Notes under the pieces: model-generated | What the model was told of the DNA's origin: nothing | The model's input: only the letters and a program-made list of their open reading frames with translations | Databases searched by the model: none | From: Branchiostoma floridae | Lineage: Eukaryota > Chordata > Leptocardii > Amphioxiformes > Branchiostomatidae | Assembly (NCBI RefSeq): GCF_000003815.2 | Contig: NW_023365714.1 | Coordinates: 125,104 to 182,292 of the forward strand | Reading direction: 5' to 3' | Length of the DNA: 57,189 nt | Shown here: positions 44,021 through 54,199 of the stretch, in pieces | Layout: each line of letters starts with the position of its first letter | Numbering within the stretch: position 1 is the stretch's first letter | Made by a program: the position numbers and the translations under genes

Positions 44021-45905
44021 ATCATGTCTATACACGTGTTTTTGTAACAACGTGTCTTTGTGTACTTAGTTTTGCCTTGACACTCGTTACCTTACATCAC
44101 CACCACCGTGTCTATTCAGAGCAACTTGAGCTGAAAAAGTCCATCAAACCTGTGTCTGCCGGTCCTGAACCACACTTGTAGTTGCGAGAGAAGTATTTAT
44201 GTGCGAACGCGTCTTTATAAACACAGTGTCGCATTGACACTTCACCATGTCAATTCAGACAGAAAAACTTGAGCTGCAGAAATAACAGTCTGACCCTTGA
44301 AAGTACGCCGCACGTATTTTTGTGCTGACATGTCTTTGTGTACCCATCTTGTTGTCTGGGTTTAATAATAATACCGCGTCAACTCAGACATAGCAACACA
44401 AATAGATGTGAGTTGTCGAAATAAGAATCACACCCTAACTTATTGAAACGGGCGGAATGAATACTGCTCATTAGAAACAAATTACCCAAATTGCACCTCT
44501 CTTTCTAGTATTGGAAATGAATTGCACAGAGTAGCAATTTGACATAGGCGACAGTATTTTTCTTTTCACTCTCTCTGAGCGACGCAGCCTTAATCCATCC
44601 AGCTTGTGTCTACCGGTCCTGAATCAAACTATGTAGGTGCGCGGGACGTATTTTTGTACGAATGCGTCTTTGTAAACGCAGTGATGCTTTGACCAAGGAC
44701 GTTGTACAAAGACCTTCCATTGACACTCCACCACCATGACCCACAATGTCTATTTAGACATGAGCTGCAGAAATAACAATCTGATCCTTAAAAGTACGCA
44801 GCACGTATTTTTGCACGTCTTTGTGTAGCCATCTTGTCTGCGTTTAATAATAATACCGCGTCAACTCAGACATAGCAACACTAATAGACTCGAGTTGAAG
44901 AAATAACAATGTCGTCCCTGACTTCTGGAAATGGAAATTTACCTAAATTACGCCTTTCTGTCTAATCTTGAATATGAATTGCAAATAACAGCTTTTTCAT
45001 TTCACCTAAGCACCGATATCCTTTCATTCTCTTAAGCCTTAAGCAGTAGGTGCCTTAAAGTTTTTTAATTTTTGATTAAGATATTCATACTCAAAACAAT
45101 CAAAAAGAAAAAAAAAACCTTATCATCAACGTTGCAGACTGTCCAGAAATTTTGACACCCAGTATTGCAGATCAGCCATATTTCTATTGTATCTTTTAAT
45201 ACCAAGTCCATATACATTGCTGGCAGTGGAAATGCCTTTCTACTGAGAACGTTGTAATTAGGAAGGCAGGCTGTCTTAGAAAACCTGTGATACTTATATT
45301 TTGGACGATGTTAGTCATACCCTATCCCATGTCTGCTAACGATTCCTACCCAAGACCTTCAGAGTCTAATCTCCCATAAACCTCCTTGATTCTAAGAAAC
45401 AACCCTACCCCCTAGACCAGTTTGCCACCCGGACGTTAATATAACCATGTCATTTGCTTGGAGATACCAACACCCATCCCTTTCCAGCAGAGTAAAACAG
45501 ACTTAAACTTAAGTGTTGCTTTCGACGAAATATGAAAATAGAAAGAAACTCACCAATAAGTCGTTTTCTACAAGAGATAAATGAGTCCCAATAGAGCTAT
45601 CTTGTTCCACCTGTTCTAAGATTGTAAGACTTGTCAAAGCCCGGTCTCATGTGCCGTGTGTAAGACGCTCCTGGATTAATCCTTGAAACCACACAGCGGG
45701 TATTTTTGTACGAACGCGTCTTTTTATACTCAGTGTTGACTTTTACGTAGCCGGCTACCTAAATTAAGGCTGAAAGCACAAGGTCTATTCAGATCAACTT
45801 GAGCTGACGAAGAAATAACTTAAGCTGTGTCTGTTGGTCCTGAACCAAACCTGGTAACATATTACCTGTTTTTGTTCGAGTGTATCTTAATGTATACATG
45901 TTTGT
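44021..45905. repeat. repeated upstream module containing GTATTTTTGTACGAACGCGT
   Basis: A unit with GTCTGCCGGTCCTGAACC, then CGTATTTTTGTACGAACGCG and TCTTTGTAAAC, recurs at about 44150, 44610, 45660 and 45830, with weaker relatives near 44030, 44315 and 44805. The pair 44293-44400 / 44784-44885 also shares GGTTTAATAATAATACCGCG. The spacing of about 480 bp between the first copies indicates tandem duplication. No ORF. Confidence 0.7.
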
Positions 45906-46536
45906 TCTCTTGGTTACATAATAGAAATATGTTCATTCAAATGCAGCAACTGAAGAAGTAACAATTGAGCTTTTAAACTCCGACTGCCTACTTGTCTTCG
46001 TTATACACACATGTAGTACTTACCAGAAAAACAAGGCTTTCAATCATGGAATAACACACTGTAAATCGAAGCCTCTGTATTGAGACAAGGTGCCGGTTTT
46101 CTCTCATTCTTTCAAGCCGAGGCAAAATAGTAGTTGCCTTTTTGATTAGTGATTACACGTATAAAAACTCACGGATCAATCGTTTTTGTCCAGAGAGAAT
46201 CTATGAAAAGATATGATTGAAGTCACGGCTGTTTGTGAGACTTGATACTGAGGCATTGTTTTGAATCATCAAAATGCCAAAAGCTTGTCCTGTATTATTA
46301 TTGACATGTAAAGGTTAATTGCTATAAACGCAGCTATCTAATGTATCATGTCGTGTAACGTCCAGCCACTTTAGTCTCGTGCTTATGAAGTTGGTTTTCG
46401 GTGGTGATGGTACGTGTTGACTGATCATCCTATATTGCCGTGTTGTTGGCACTACTGCAGCTACTCCAGCGCCTTCCGGCGTTCCTCTAACATTTCCTGA
46501 ATGTTGATGTCTGGGCCTAATATACAGAGTCATATA

Positions 46537-46700
46537 GAACTGCCGAGAGTGAAGAATACCTCCAGAGTGAAGTTCGGTGTGGCCTCACCTTTGATGACGT
46601 AATCCTCACTGAGCACTGTTTGTGGTTGCCATAGAAACGTGTTCTTGTACTGGCGCCCCCTGGCGTATAATCTCGAAAGTGGCGTAAGGATGGCAGGTAA
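46537..46700 (-). promoter_or_regulatory. X-box/CRE/CTCF-like module, copy 1
   Basis: Contains a CRE-like TGACGTAA (46595-46602), an RFX X-box-like GTTGCCATAGAAAC (46625-46638) and a CTCF-like ACTGGCGCCCCCTGGCG (46649-46665). The same three sites in the same order and nearly the same spacing occur at 51410-51545. It lies 3.1 kb upstream of LRR receptor 1. Binding is predicted from motif resemblance only. Confidence 0.45.
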
Positions 46701-46749
46701 AACTGGGAGCAGCAGTTCTTGGGAAACACACTGCAAGCTACTCTGCTCA

Positions 46750-47235
46750 TGGAAGTGTAGTTATGATGTAACTTTTACACCTATTTGTGTGTGATATTTA
46801 TGTGGGATACCTATGTGTTAGGAACGTCTGGCATAATGTATATACGTTGTCTGTTACCTTGTAGGAAGGCTGTCGCCAAAACGAACGGTACGACAAATAG
46901 AGATACATGCTGCAGTATGGCTGTTTTACAGTGTAGAATAACAATATAGTAAACACATCACTGCTTTATCATATATGCTGATTTAATTGGAAGTTTACAG
47001 CATACATAGCAACAATACAAGTTCAAGTTCTTTCAGTGCTATTTTTGCACGCTTAAGCATGGTATAACTAAGTCGAATAGCAAATATCACAGCAAGCAAA
47101 ACTGTGAGTGGGAGGACAAGGGACCCTCTTTCTGTCCAGCTGTTTTAATTGCATCTTGGCTTCTTGGTTTAATTGCATTGTGGGGATCTAATGAGTGTCG
47201 GGATCAGCTCCGTGCTGATTGGTGGCCACTGTGTT
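46750..47235. other. no gene recognised
   Basis: Featureless sequence between the regulatory module and the LINE remnant. Confidence 0.45.
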
Positions 47236-47261
47236 TACTTAATTGATTAATCAATTAAGTA
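47236..47261. repeat. 26-bp perfect palindrome
   Basis: Self-complementary AT-rich sequence centred on TTGATTAATCAA, with homeodomain-type TTAATTG/CAATTAA half sites. Possible binding site or cruciform. Confidence 0.85.
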
Positions 47262-47279
47262 ATTATTCATTCCGTGGGT

Positions 47280-48390
47280 TATTCTTTTTTTTGCACCAGA
47301 CGCTTCCTGATTTACATTTCAAAGGGAGATGCATTTTGGCCTTAGTTTTCTCGCTACGGAAATTTCCATTGTCCAGTTTCTGCTGGATTCTGTTGGTGTG
47401 TCTACCCTTTATGTTCGGAATCTCTCTTCATTTCAGAGATGTTCTGGATAATAGTTAAGCTCTGTTTTCCTTCTGTGTTTAGTCTTCAGATGATTAGCTA
47501 AGTTTATCGGAACTGTGTGCATAAGTGCTGTTTTTGTGTTATTATTTTTAGCCTTCTATGATTAGATAGAAAATTTCCTTGTCTGGATTCTACTGGTTTT
47601 TCGTGGCGTATATGCCCAAATATTTTTTCTGAAACTCTCTCAGATTTGCATAGAGGTTTCTTAGCTTTCTGCTGATTTGGCTGTTCTCTATCTGCAGGGC
47701 AGCCTAAGCTTATTCCAATTTGTGTTTGGACGCCGTTTGTTTGTGGTGTATTTGTTATTCCATGCTGGTATCTACTGCACTGGGTGATTCCTGTAGAATA
47801 TTTATATTTTAAGTTCGATCAGACTTCTGTGGTGCTGTCTGTGTGAATTTATTTCTGAGCAGCTCTGTCTTGGGCTGTTTACCATAATTTATATTTTGCT
47901 GATTCTCTGCGCCACAGCAAAGACCTGAAGTTGGGTTCCAATTAGTTAGTGCTTTTATTTCAAGCTTTCTGAAATTATGTTATCTCTGTCTTCTTATCTT
48001 TATAGCTTGGCTACAATATGGCGCGATCGACCCTATCTGTGTGCTCTCTCATTCTATATATTCATGGGATCCAGCTTCAGTTTTTCCTACAAGAGACTTC
48101 TCACTTTTGGTTTGCATTGGCTCAATGTTTCATATTTGGCGTCGGGGACTCAATCAATCAGGATGTTGTTCCTCCTAGGCTGATTTTCTAGGTAGTCTGC
48201 CTTGTCTTGGTTTGCCTGTAGGTCCGCCTTAGTTTGAGGTATTTTGGTTTCGATAACCTTGACGTGTTGTTCATGGTCACGTAGTGTAGCTTTGGTGTCA
48301 GATTCCCTCTGTGTGAAGGACAGGCTGTCTTTAATCTCTCGTACTTCACGACGCTCTTTGACCGTTCAGCTTTATCTTTTTTTGCTGAGG
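47280..48390 (-). mobile_element. degenerate L1/Tx1-like LINE, ORF1 fragment
   Basis: The minus frame at about 48160-48365 reads a charged coiled-coil-like segment and then TKADLQANQDKADYLENQPR, RNNILID and a stop, then VPDAKYETLS. About 100 bp on, VRSLL-EKLKLDPMNI and NERAHR follow, with stops. This order (coiled coil, LEN-x-x-RRNN, IERAHR) is typical of ORF1 proteins of L1/Tx1-type non-LTR retrotransposons. Remaining sequence to about 47280 is A-rich on the minus strand and too decayed to place. Confidence 0.7.
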
Positions 48391-49086
48391 AATGGTTAAT
48401 GTAGTAAATGTTTATCTAATTCAATATCTACAAGAAGAAATTCATTGATGACGTAATGTTTACCTGTTATATTTTACAACGTCAAAAAATTAACATATTT
48501 GACGACTTTGCCAAAAAATTCACAAATGCAATTTTATTTTCTGTAGCCATAAAAGTGACTTTTGTCATGGAACGAACATCTAAACATTCTGACACACAGT
48601 GAAATATTGTCTGTTTTACATCAGATGGCAATTATAACGTTACACATCATTTAACATAGCGAGCGACACAAGTACGTAATATATATACAAATCTAAAAAT
48701 GTACAATTCCATTTTCTCTCAAAGAAACCAGAGCTTGTTGTGGAGCTGTAATCATAGATATAGACAATGTGGATTACATGAATCTATAAGTATTACGCAA
48801 ACATCACAACTGTACAAAAACAATTTCACTTTTCTCTCAAAAGATATGGCATGCGTAGCCTGTAGTCATAGTTACGGCCTCTATGGTGTGATCATGACGA
48901 AAACAGATTCAACTTCTGAGTCTATGATCATCATGGACGATTCTATTCTTTTCTATTCTATTCCATTTAAAGAGGAGTGCTCCCATTTCGATGGTTATGA
49001 ATGTGTTCTCTAGTGTTTCATGATAGTTCGATGTATCCTCACCATGCATCTGTAGCTGCTGACACGTAATGTTCCTATTGCCTTGC
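48391..49086 (-). other. 3' UTR region of LRR receptor 2
   Basis: 48790-49020 resembles 51975-52235 downstream of LRR receptor 3 (AACATCACAACTGTACAAA, CTCAAA-GATATGGCATGCG, ATTCTATTC, then GCTCCNATTTC-ATGG), showing that the genes were duplicated with their 3' UTRs. A minus-strand AATAAA lies at 48533-48538. Confidence 0.5.
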
Positions 49087-50556
49087 TCACTGAATGGGGG
49101 GAAGAGTCGGTCGCACCAGCTTATATCCACGGTCAAGGTCGAAAGGATCAGGGTCATCGGCTGTGATTGGACTGGAGCTTCCTGACCTACCGGCTACGTC
49201 ATCAGACGCATGCGCACTGGTTGTCGCGGTAGCAGCTGAGTCCTTGCTGCTGTAAGTAACACTTAGTTCAGCAGGGGCAGGACTTGTTTTCTTCCTGTGT
49301 CGACACAAGAATGCCAGGAAACCGGCAGAGGTGAGGAGAGTTCCGATCGCTGCTCCTGCAAACCCACTGATAAGGACCGACTGGGAGCAGGAACAGGGAG
49401 TAGTGTGAGCGTCATCAGGCGTAGTTGTGTAGATACTTGTTGATAAGTGAAAGTTTGTATCAGAAGACGAGATGCTTGGTGTGGAGTAGATTTCTGTTGT
49501 CGTTTCTTCACAGATCAGATCGTCAGGATTTACGTCGTGTAGTAAGCTTTTTCCTGTAAGGTTAGCAGGTCCGGCACAGGTGATCTGGCTCTCGAATGCA
49601 TAACGCCCAGTCATTCTTTGCTTAAAGGGACACATCCTGTAGTCGCATTGCCAGGGGTTGTTAGTGATGTCAACTGTTGAGATGGAGGCCACCATGTCAT
49701 ATACCATGGATGGTAGGGTCTCCATACTGTTGTGCTGAAGGTAAAGACCCGAGAGGCGAGGCGGATTTGAAAAAGCGCCAGCTACGATGGTGCTGATGTT
49801 GTTGTACTGAAGGTAAAATCCCGTGAGGCGAGGCATATTTACAAAAGCTTCAGTTTCAATGGTGCGGATGTTGTTGTTATGAAGGTAAAAATAGCGGAGC
49901 TGTGGCAGATTTACAAAAGCGCCAGCTACGATGGTGCTGATGTTGTTGTACTCAAGGTAAAGAGCCGAGAGGCGAGACAGATTTAAAAAAGCGCCAGCTG
50001 CGATGCTACGGATTGTGTTGTACTGAAGGTTAATACTGTCGACTAGACGCATATTTACAAAAGCGCCCGCTGCGATGGTACGGATATCATTCTTTGGAAG
50101 TCTAAGAAAGTGGAGCCACGGTGTAGTGTCGAAGGTTCCCGCCTCGATACTGTGGATGTTGTTGTTCTCCAGGTCAAGGTACTCCAGGTTACCAAGCCCC
50201 ACAAACATGTCAGCTCGAATGCTGGTTAACTGGTTATAGTTAAGGTACAGATAAGATAACACGGATAAGTTGTAGAACGCTCCGCTATTGATAACGGAGA
50301 TCTGGTTGGATTGAAGCTCTAGTCTTGTCAGTCTGCTGTACCTTGAGAAGTCAGCCTGACTTAAGGTTGTGATGACGTTTTGCCACAGAAGAAGCCTCCT
50401 GATGTTTGTCCGCAGGTTCTGAGGAACACTGCTGAGGCCTCTGTTCATGCAGTAACAGCTTGACGAACAGCTGCTGCTGCAGGAGTGTGAGGTCTGTCCA
50501 GTTCCCTCCAGGACGATCAGTAGAAGAACCAACATTCTCTTCATCTTGTTGGTCAT
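49087..50556 (-). CDS. LRR receptor 2
   Basis: Start taken at ATG 50556 (MTNKMKRMLVLLLIVLEGTG); the next Met, at 50544, is equally possible. Product is 489 aa. Signal peptide, LRRNT (CSSSCSSSCYCMNRGLSSVP), ten 24-residue LRRs, and an LRRCT with the unusual cysteine pattern NPWQCDYRMCPFKQRMTG. A short Ser/Thr-rich stalk of about 40 residues has juxtamembrane CSCSQ. The TM helix (VLISGFAGAAIGTLLTSAGF) is followed by a tail of about 75 residues with KKTSPAPA, DDVAG, DPFDLDRGYKLVRPTLPPI. No long decapeptide repeat, unlike receptor 1. The coding sequence is one exon after an upstream splice acceptor (TTCTGTAG). A probable surface receptor; paralogue of the genes at 40.9 and 52.2 kb. Confidence 0.92.
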   Translation of the reverse strand: MTNKMKRMLVLLLIVLEGTGQTSHSCSSSCSSSCYCMNRGLSSVPQNLRTNIRRLLLWQNVITTLSQADFSRYSRLTRLELQSNQISVINSGAFYNLSVLSYLYLNYNQLTSIRADMFVGLGNLEYLDLENNNIHSIEAGTFDTTPWLHFLRLPKNDIRTIAAGAFVNMRLVDSINLQYNTIRSIAAGAFLNLSRLSALYLEYNNISTIVAGAFVNLPQLRYFYLHNNNIRTIETEAFVNMPRLTGFYLQYNNISTIVAGAFSNPPRLSGLYLQHNSMETLPSMVYDMVASISTVDITNNPWQCDYRMCPFKQRMTGRYAFESQITCAGPANLTGKSLLHDVNPDDLICEETTTEIYSTPSISSSDTNFHLSTSIYTTTPDDAHTTPCSCSQSVLISGFAGAAIGTLLTSAGFLAFLCRHRKKTSPAPAELSVTYSSKDSAATATTSAHASDDVAGRSGSSSPITADDPDPFDLDRGYKLVRPTLPPIQ

Positions 50557-50599
50557 GTTGTTGTCACAATAGAACGTAGGATGCAACACTACAGAAAAC

Positions 50600-51330
50600 A
50601 GATATTATATGTTGTTTACAGACACTTTCCCTTTGATTTGTTTCATCCAAAGATCAAAGTCATCAAATAAATCATTTTACTTATTTAATTGGAATCAGAA
50701 TTATGTGCCTTTGTCTATACTTAAGCAGAGACTTGACAGGTCCCTTTAGATAAGCAACAGTTAATATTATGTAAGGTAGACGATAGCCATGGCCTCATGT
50801 CTAGTCGTTTCTGGGGCAAAGGTAGCTGGGTTCGCTCTTCAAACACATTTGGTTAGTAAGCTTCCAACGCTGCCTAGAATATAAAACATCTGTGCTGGTG
50901 GATTTCGTTCAAGTGCTTCATTTGTTCTGATTGGGTAGATAAATCACGTGTTACCGGTCAACGACACCTGGTCACGCGCCAGTCAGGCGGCAAATATCAC
51001 CCGTCATGCTCTCCCAACCTTTGAACACCGTCTGGTGGCAACAACACCTTGGAAACTATATGATTTTGTTCGGTCCACAAAAATATGAATGGGGCAGTAC
51101 ACGGGCTAAAATGTACCTTTGTTGTGCCTGTAGCTTACATTGTCTAACTAACGCAGTACTTGTTATCAGAACTACAGTCTGTACTAGAAGAACACTATTT
51201 CCCAATAACCTTCGCACTTACATTAACATTAATGCTCTTTGTGGGTAGCAAGTCCATTGCCCTCACATTGCCAACAGTATTATGTTGTGATTATGAAATT
51301 CCTGTTTCATACATTAAACGTTACGTTGTC
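50600..51330. other. upstream of LRR receptor 2, no gene
   Basis: No supported coding region; presumed intron and 5' region. Confidence 0.4.
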
Positions 51331-51545
51331 AGCCATGCACACCTGTTAAGTACACACCTGTTCAGTACACACCTATTGAGTCTTGTCAGGTCTTTAGTGT
51401 CCTTGGTACTGCTTAGAGTGAAGAATAGCTGCAGAGTGAAGTTCGGTGTGCCCGCAGCTTTGATGACGTATGTCTTATTGAGCCCTGTTTGCTGTTGCCA
51501 TGAAAACGTTGCTCATGCACTGGCGCCCCCTGGCGTCTTATTTCA
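51331..51545 (-). promoter_or_regulatory. X-box/CRE/CTCF-like module, copy 2, with donor-like motif
   Basis: CRE-like TGACGTAT (from 51465), X-box-like GTTGCCATGAAAAC (51494-51507) and CTCF-like ACTGGCGCCCCCTGGCG (51519-51535) repeat the arrangement of 46537-46700. On the minus strand they are followed by GACAAGACTCAATAG|GTGTGT (ending at 51373), which resembles the donor motifs upstream of TPR genes A and B. It lies 0.8-1.0 kb upstream of the LRR receptor 2 start. Confidence 0.45.
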
Positions 51546-51552
51546 GAAGTAG

Positions 51553-51927
51553 CAAAACTTTGCTTTACGGCTGTGAGTCATGGACAATGAATACTTTTCA
51601 GACCAGGAAACTGGATGGTTCCTTCACCAGGATGCTACGTGTTGTATAGAACAAACCTTGGTGGAAACACACAACAAACAAAGACAGTATGGGGCTCTTC
51701 CACCCATCTCTGCTGAAGTCAGGCAACGCCAGTTAAGCCTTACTGGGCATGTTACTAGACATGGCGAACCAGCCCAGAAGCAAAAAAGGAGAAGAGGTCG
51801 TCCGTACCTTACACTAATGAACTTTATTGAATCAGAGACTGGACTAAGTGACAGGGACCTAACTATATTGATGAATAATAGATCTCACTGGAAGCGGAAC
51901 TTTGTTAATGCTACAACTCGTTAATGA
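51553..51927 (+). mobile_element. 3' end of a LINE ORF2 (reverse transcriptase tail)
   Basis: The first frame reads LLYGCESWTMNTFQTRKLDG, then SFTRMLR. After a frameshift a second frame reads GALPPISAEVRQRQLSLTGH, VTRHGEPAQ, GRPYLTLMNFIESETGLSD and ends at 51924. The order LYG-E-W, LRR-x-F-x-R-LR, RRL-x-GH, RGRP is the C-terminal part of many non-LTR retrotransposon ORF2 proteins. 5'-truncated, as usual for LINE insertions. Confidence 0.85.
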
Positions 51928-52089
51928 GTATGACTATGTATGTATGTGTACAGGAGTAAAATTTAAATTTAACTCTCTAAACTCTTACGAAAACATCACA
52001 ACTGTACAAACATATTAAATCTTTCCTCAAAGGATGCCACATGCGCAACCTGTAACCATCCGTCGTCATGACTTAAGTCTCCGTGGTGA

Positions 52090-52217
52090 TCATGGATTAT
52101 TCTATTCTATTCCATTCCATTTCATTCCATTTCATTCCATTTCATTCCATTTCATTCCATTCCATTCTATTCTATTCCATTCTATTCCATTCTATTCTTG
52201 TCCATTCCATTCCAAGA
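52090..52217. repeat. (ATTCC/ATTCT)n pentanucleotide tract
   Basis: About 25 imperfect 5-10-bp units in the 3' flank of LRR receptor 3. A shorter counterpart is at 48935-48970 in the 3' flank of receptor 2. Confidence 0.92.
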
Positions 52218-52239
52218 CTTGGTGCTCCTATTTCAATGG

Positions 52240-53856
52240 TCAGTTTTGCTGATGAATAAAGAGTCTCCTCAGTGCGTCATGGCGATTTGAAGCATCAGAA
52301 CTATCAGCAGCTGCGCCCTCTATCGGGGGAAGGTGAGGTCTCACCAGCCTATGGCCCAGGTCTGCGTCGTACGGATCCGGCCTGTGGGCTGTGATTGGCT
52401 GTGATCCGCCAGCTACGTCATCAGGTGCACAAGTTGTCACAGTAGCTGCGGAATCTGCGCTGTTATAAACAACGGTCAAGTCAGGTGCAGGTGTAGGGCT
52501 GTTTTTCATCCTGTGATGCCACCAGACTACAAGGAACACGGCAGAGGTGAGCAGAGTTCCGATGGCCGCGCCTGTGAACCCACTGAGAAGGACTGGCTGG
52601 GAGCAGGAGCAGGCAGGAGGGACTGTATCGCCGTCTGCCACTCCAGGTGTAGAGTGGACGTCTTCAGGCGTAGTTGTGTGGGCAGTCGTTTGGACACTTG
52701 GCTGGATAGATGTTATGGAAGTTGTTGGAGATGTTGAAACTGTTGATGTTGCAGTTTCCAGCAGAGTAATAGGTGAGGTGCTCAAAGAAGAGAAATCTTC
52801 TCCCGTTGTTGTAGACAAGGGAAAGTTTGTACTATGATCTACAGAAGACGAGGCGCTTGGTGTGGAGTAGAGTGCTGTTATGTCTTCACAGATAAGATCA
52901 TTAGGATTTACGTCCAGTAGTAAGCTTTTCCCTGCAAGGTTAGCAGGTCCGGCACAGATGATCTGGTTCTCAAATGGGTAAGACCCGGTCATTCTTAGCT
53001 TAAAGGGGCACATCCTGTAGTCACACTGCCAGGGGTTGTTGGAGATGTCAACAGTTGGGATGGAGGCCAGTATGTCATATGCCATGACTGATAGTGTCTC
53101 CATGCTGTTGTACTGTAAGTCAAGAGTGTTGAGATGGGGCAGATCTACAAAAGCGCCTGTTGCAAAGGTGGTGATGTTGTTGTTATCAAGGTAAAGATTC
53201 CTGAGCTGCTGGGTAGGGAAGGTGCCTGCCTCGATACTGTGGATGTTGTTGTTATACAGATAAAGAGTCTCAAGGTTATCAAGTCCCAAAAACATTCCAG
53301 CTGTGAGGCTTGTTAACTGGTTATTGTACAGATCCAGAGTAGACAGTTGAGATAGGCTCACAAATGTGCCAGCTGCGATGGCGCTAATGTGGCTATTGTA
53401 AAGTCTAAGATAGCGGAGCTGCGGCGTTGAGTTGAATGTCCCTTCCTCGATACTGTGGATGTTGTTGTGCTGCAGGCTAAGGCGCTGCAGGTTATCAAGT
53501 CCCGCAAACATGTCAGCTCGTAGGGTGGTTAACTGGTTACTGCTAACGTCCAGTTGTGTTAAGCTGGTTGAGTTCTGGAACACTCTGCTGTTAATTACGG
53601 AGATCTGGTTGGAAGTAAGATATAATATTGTCAGGCTACTGTACCTGCAGAAATCGGTCTGGTGTAAGGTTGTAATGACGTTATACTGCAAGCCGAGGAT
53701 ATTGATGCCTGTAGGCAGGTGCTGAGGAACACTGCTGAGGCCTCTGTTGTCGCACCAGCAGTATGTTGGACAGCTGCTGCTGCAGAATTCGGTTAGTCCA
53801 GCTCCATTCAAGGTAGTCAGTAGAAGAATCAACGCCTTCTTCATGTTCTTGGCCAT
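52240..53856 (-). CDS. LRR receptor 3
   Basis: ATG at 53856 (MAKNMKKALILLLTTLNGAG), immediately after acceptor CTTGTGCAG (exon edge 53861); 538 aa. Signal peptide, LRRNT (CSSSCPTYCWCDNRGLSSVP), nine LRRs (one of 23 residues), then an LRRCT with NPWQCDYRMCPFKLRMTG, sharing the shifted cysteine of receptor 2. A Thr/Ser-rich stalk of about 90 residues has juxtamembrane CSCSQ. The TM helix is VLLSGFTGAAIGTLLTSAVF. The tail contains KNSPTPAPD, DDVAGG, DPYDADLGHRLVRPHLPPIE and, unlike the paralogues, 25 further residues (ending LRRLFIHQQN). Likely a surface receptor of unknown ligand. Confidence 0.93.
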   Translation of the reverse strand: MAKNMKKALILLLTTLNGAGLTEFCSSSCPTYCWCDNRGLSSVPQHLPTGINILGLQYNVITTLHQTDFCRYSSLTILYLTSNQISVINSRVFQNSTSLTQLDVSSNQLTTLRADMFAGLDNLQRLSLQHNNIHSIEEGTFNSTPQLRYLRLYNSHISAIAAGTFVSLSQLSTLDLYNNQLTSLTAGMFLGLDNLETLYLYNNNIHSIEAGTFPTQQLRNLYLDNNNITTFATGAFVDLPHLNTLDLQYNSMETLSVMAYDILASIPTVDISNNPWQCDYRMCPFKLRMTGSYPFENQIICAGPANLAGKSLLLDVNPNDLICEDITALYSTPSASSSVDHSTNFPLSTTTGEDFSSLSTSPITLLETATSTVSTSPTTSITSIQPSVQTTAHTTTPEDVHSTPGVADGDTVPPACSCSQPVLLSGFTGAAIGTLLTSAVFLVVWWHHRMKNSPTPAPDLTVVYNSADSAATVTTCAPDDVAGGSQPITAHRPDPYDADLGHRLVRPHLPPIEGAAADSSDASNRHDALRRLFIHQQN

Positions 53857-53861
53857 TTTGC

Positions 53862-54199
53862 CTGCACAAGATTTAAAACAAGAGGCAGTTCTATATATTG
53901 TGTACCAAGTAAATCGTGTACGTGTATTTAATACATTTCATTCCTCCTGAGTTTGATCCATCATTCAAAGATAAGGACGACCGAATGCTATGATTATATA
54001 TAGTTTTTTAATACATACATCTTTGTATTTTACCATAGCACGGTTAAGTGTATAGGTCATACATGTCAAAGTGACTTCCTTGGGGCTGTATCCATGTCTC
54101 AACTGCGAAAATAGTTTCTGAAGAAACTAAACTATATTCATATGCTAAGATGAATGTTCACTGAATTATGTATCTAAGTAGCGTATCAGTTTGTCTCTT
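53862..54199. other. upstream intron/flank of LRR receptor 3
   Basis: No coding signal. Confidence 0.4.

Noticed and set aside
49087-53856. ITIM/ITAM or TIR signalling motifs in LRR receptor tails
   Set aside because: The tail tyrosines do not fit [S/I/V/L]xYxx[I/V/L], and no TIR-like domain is present.
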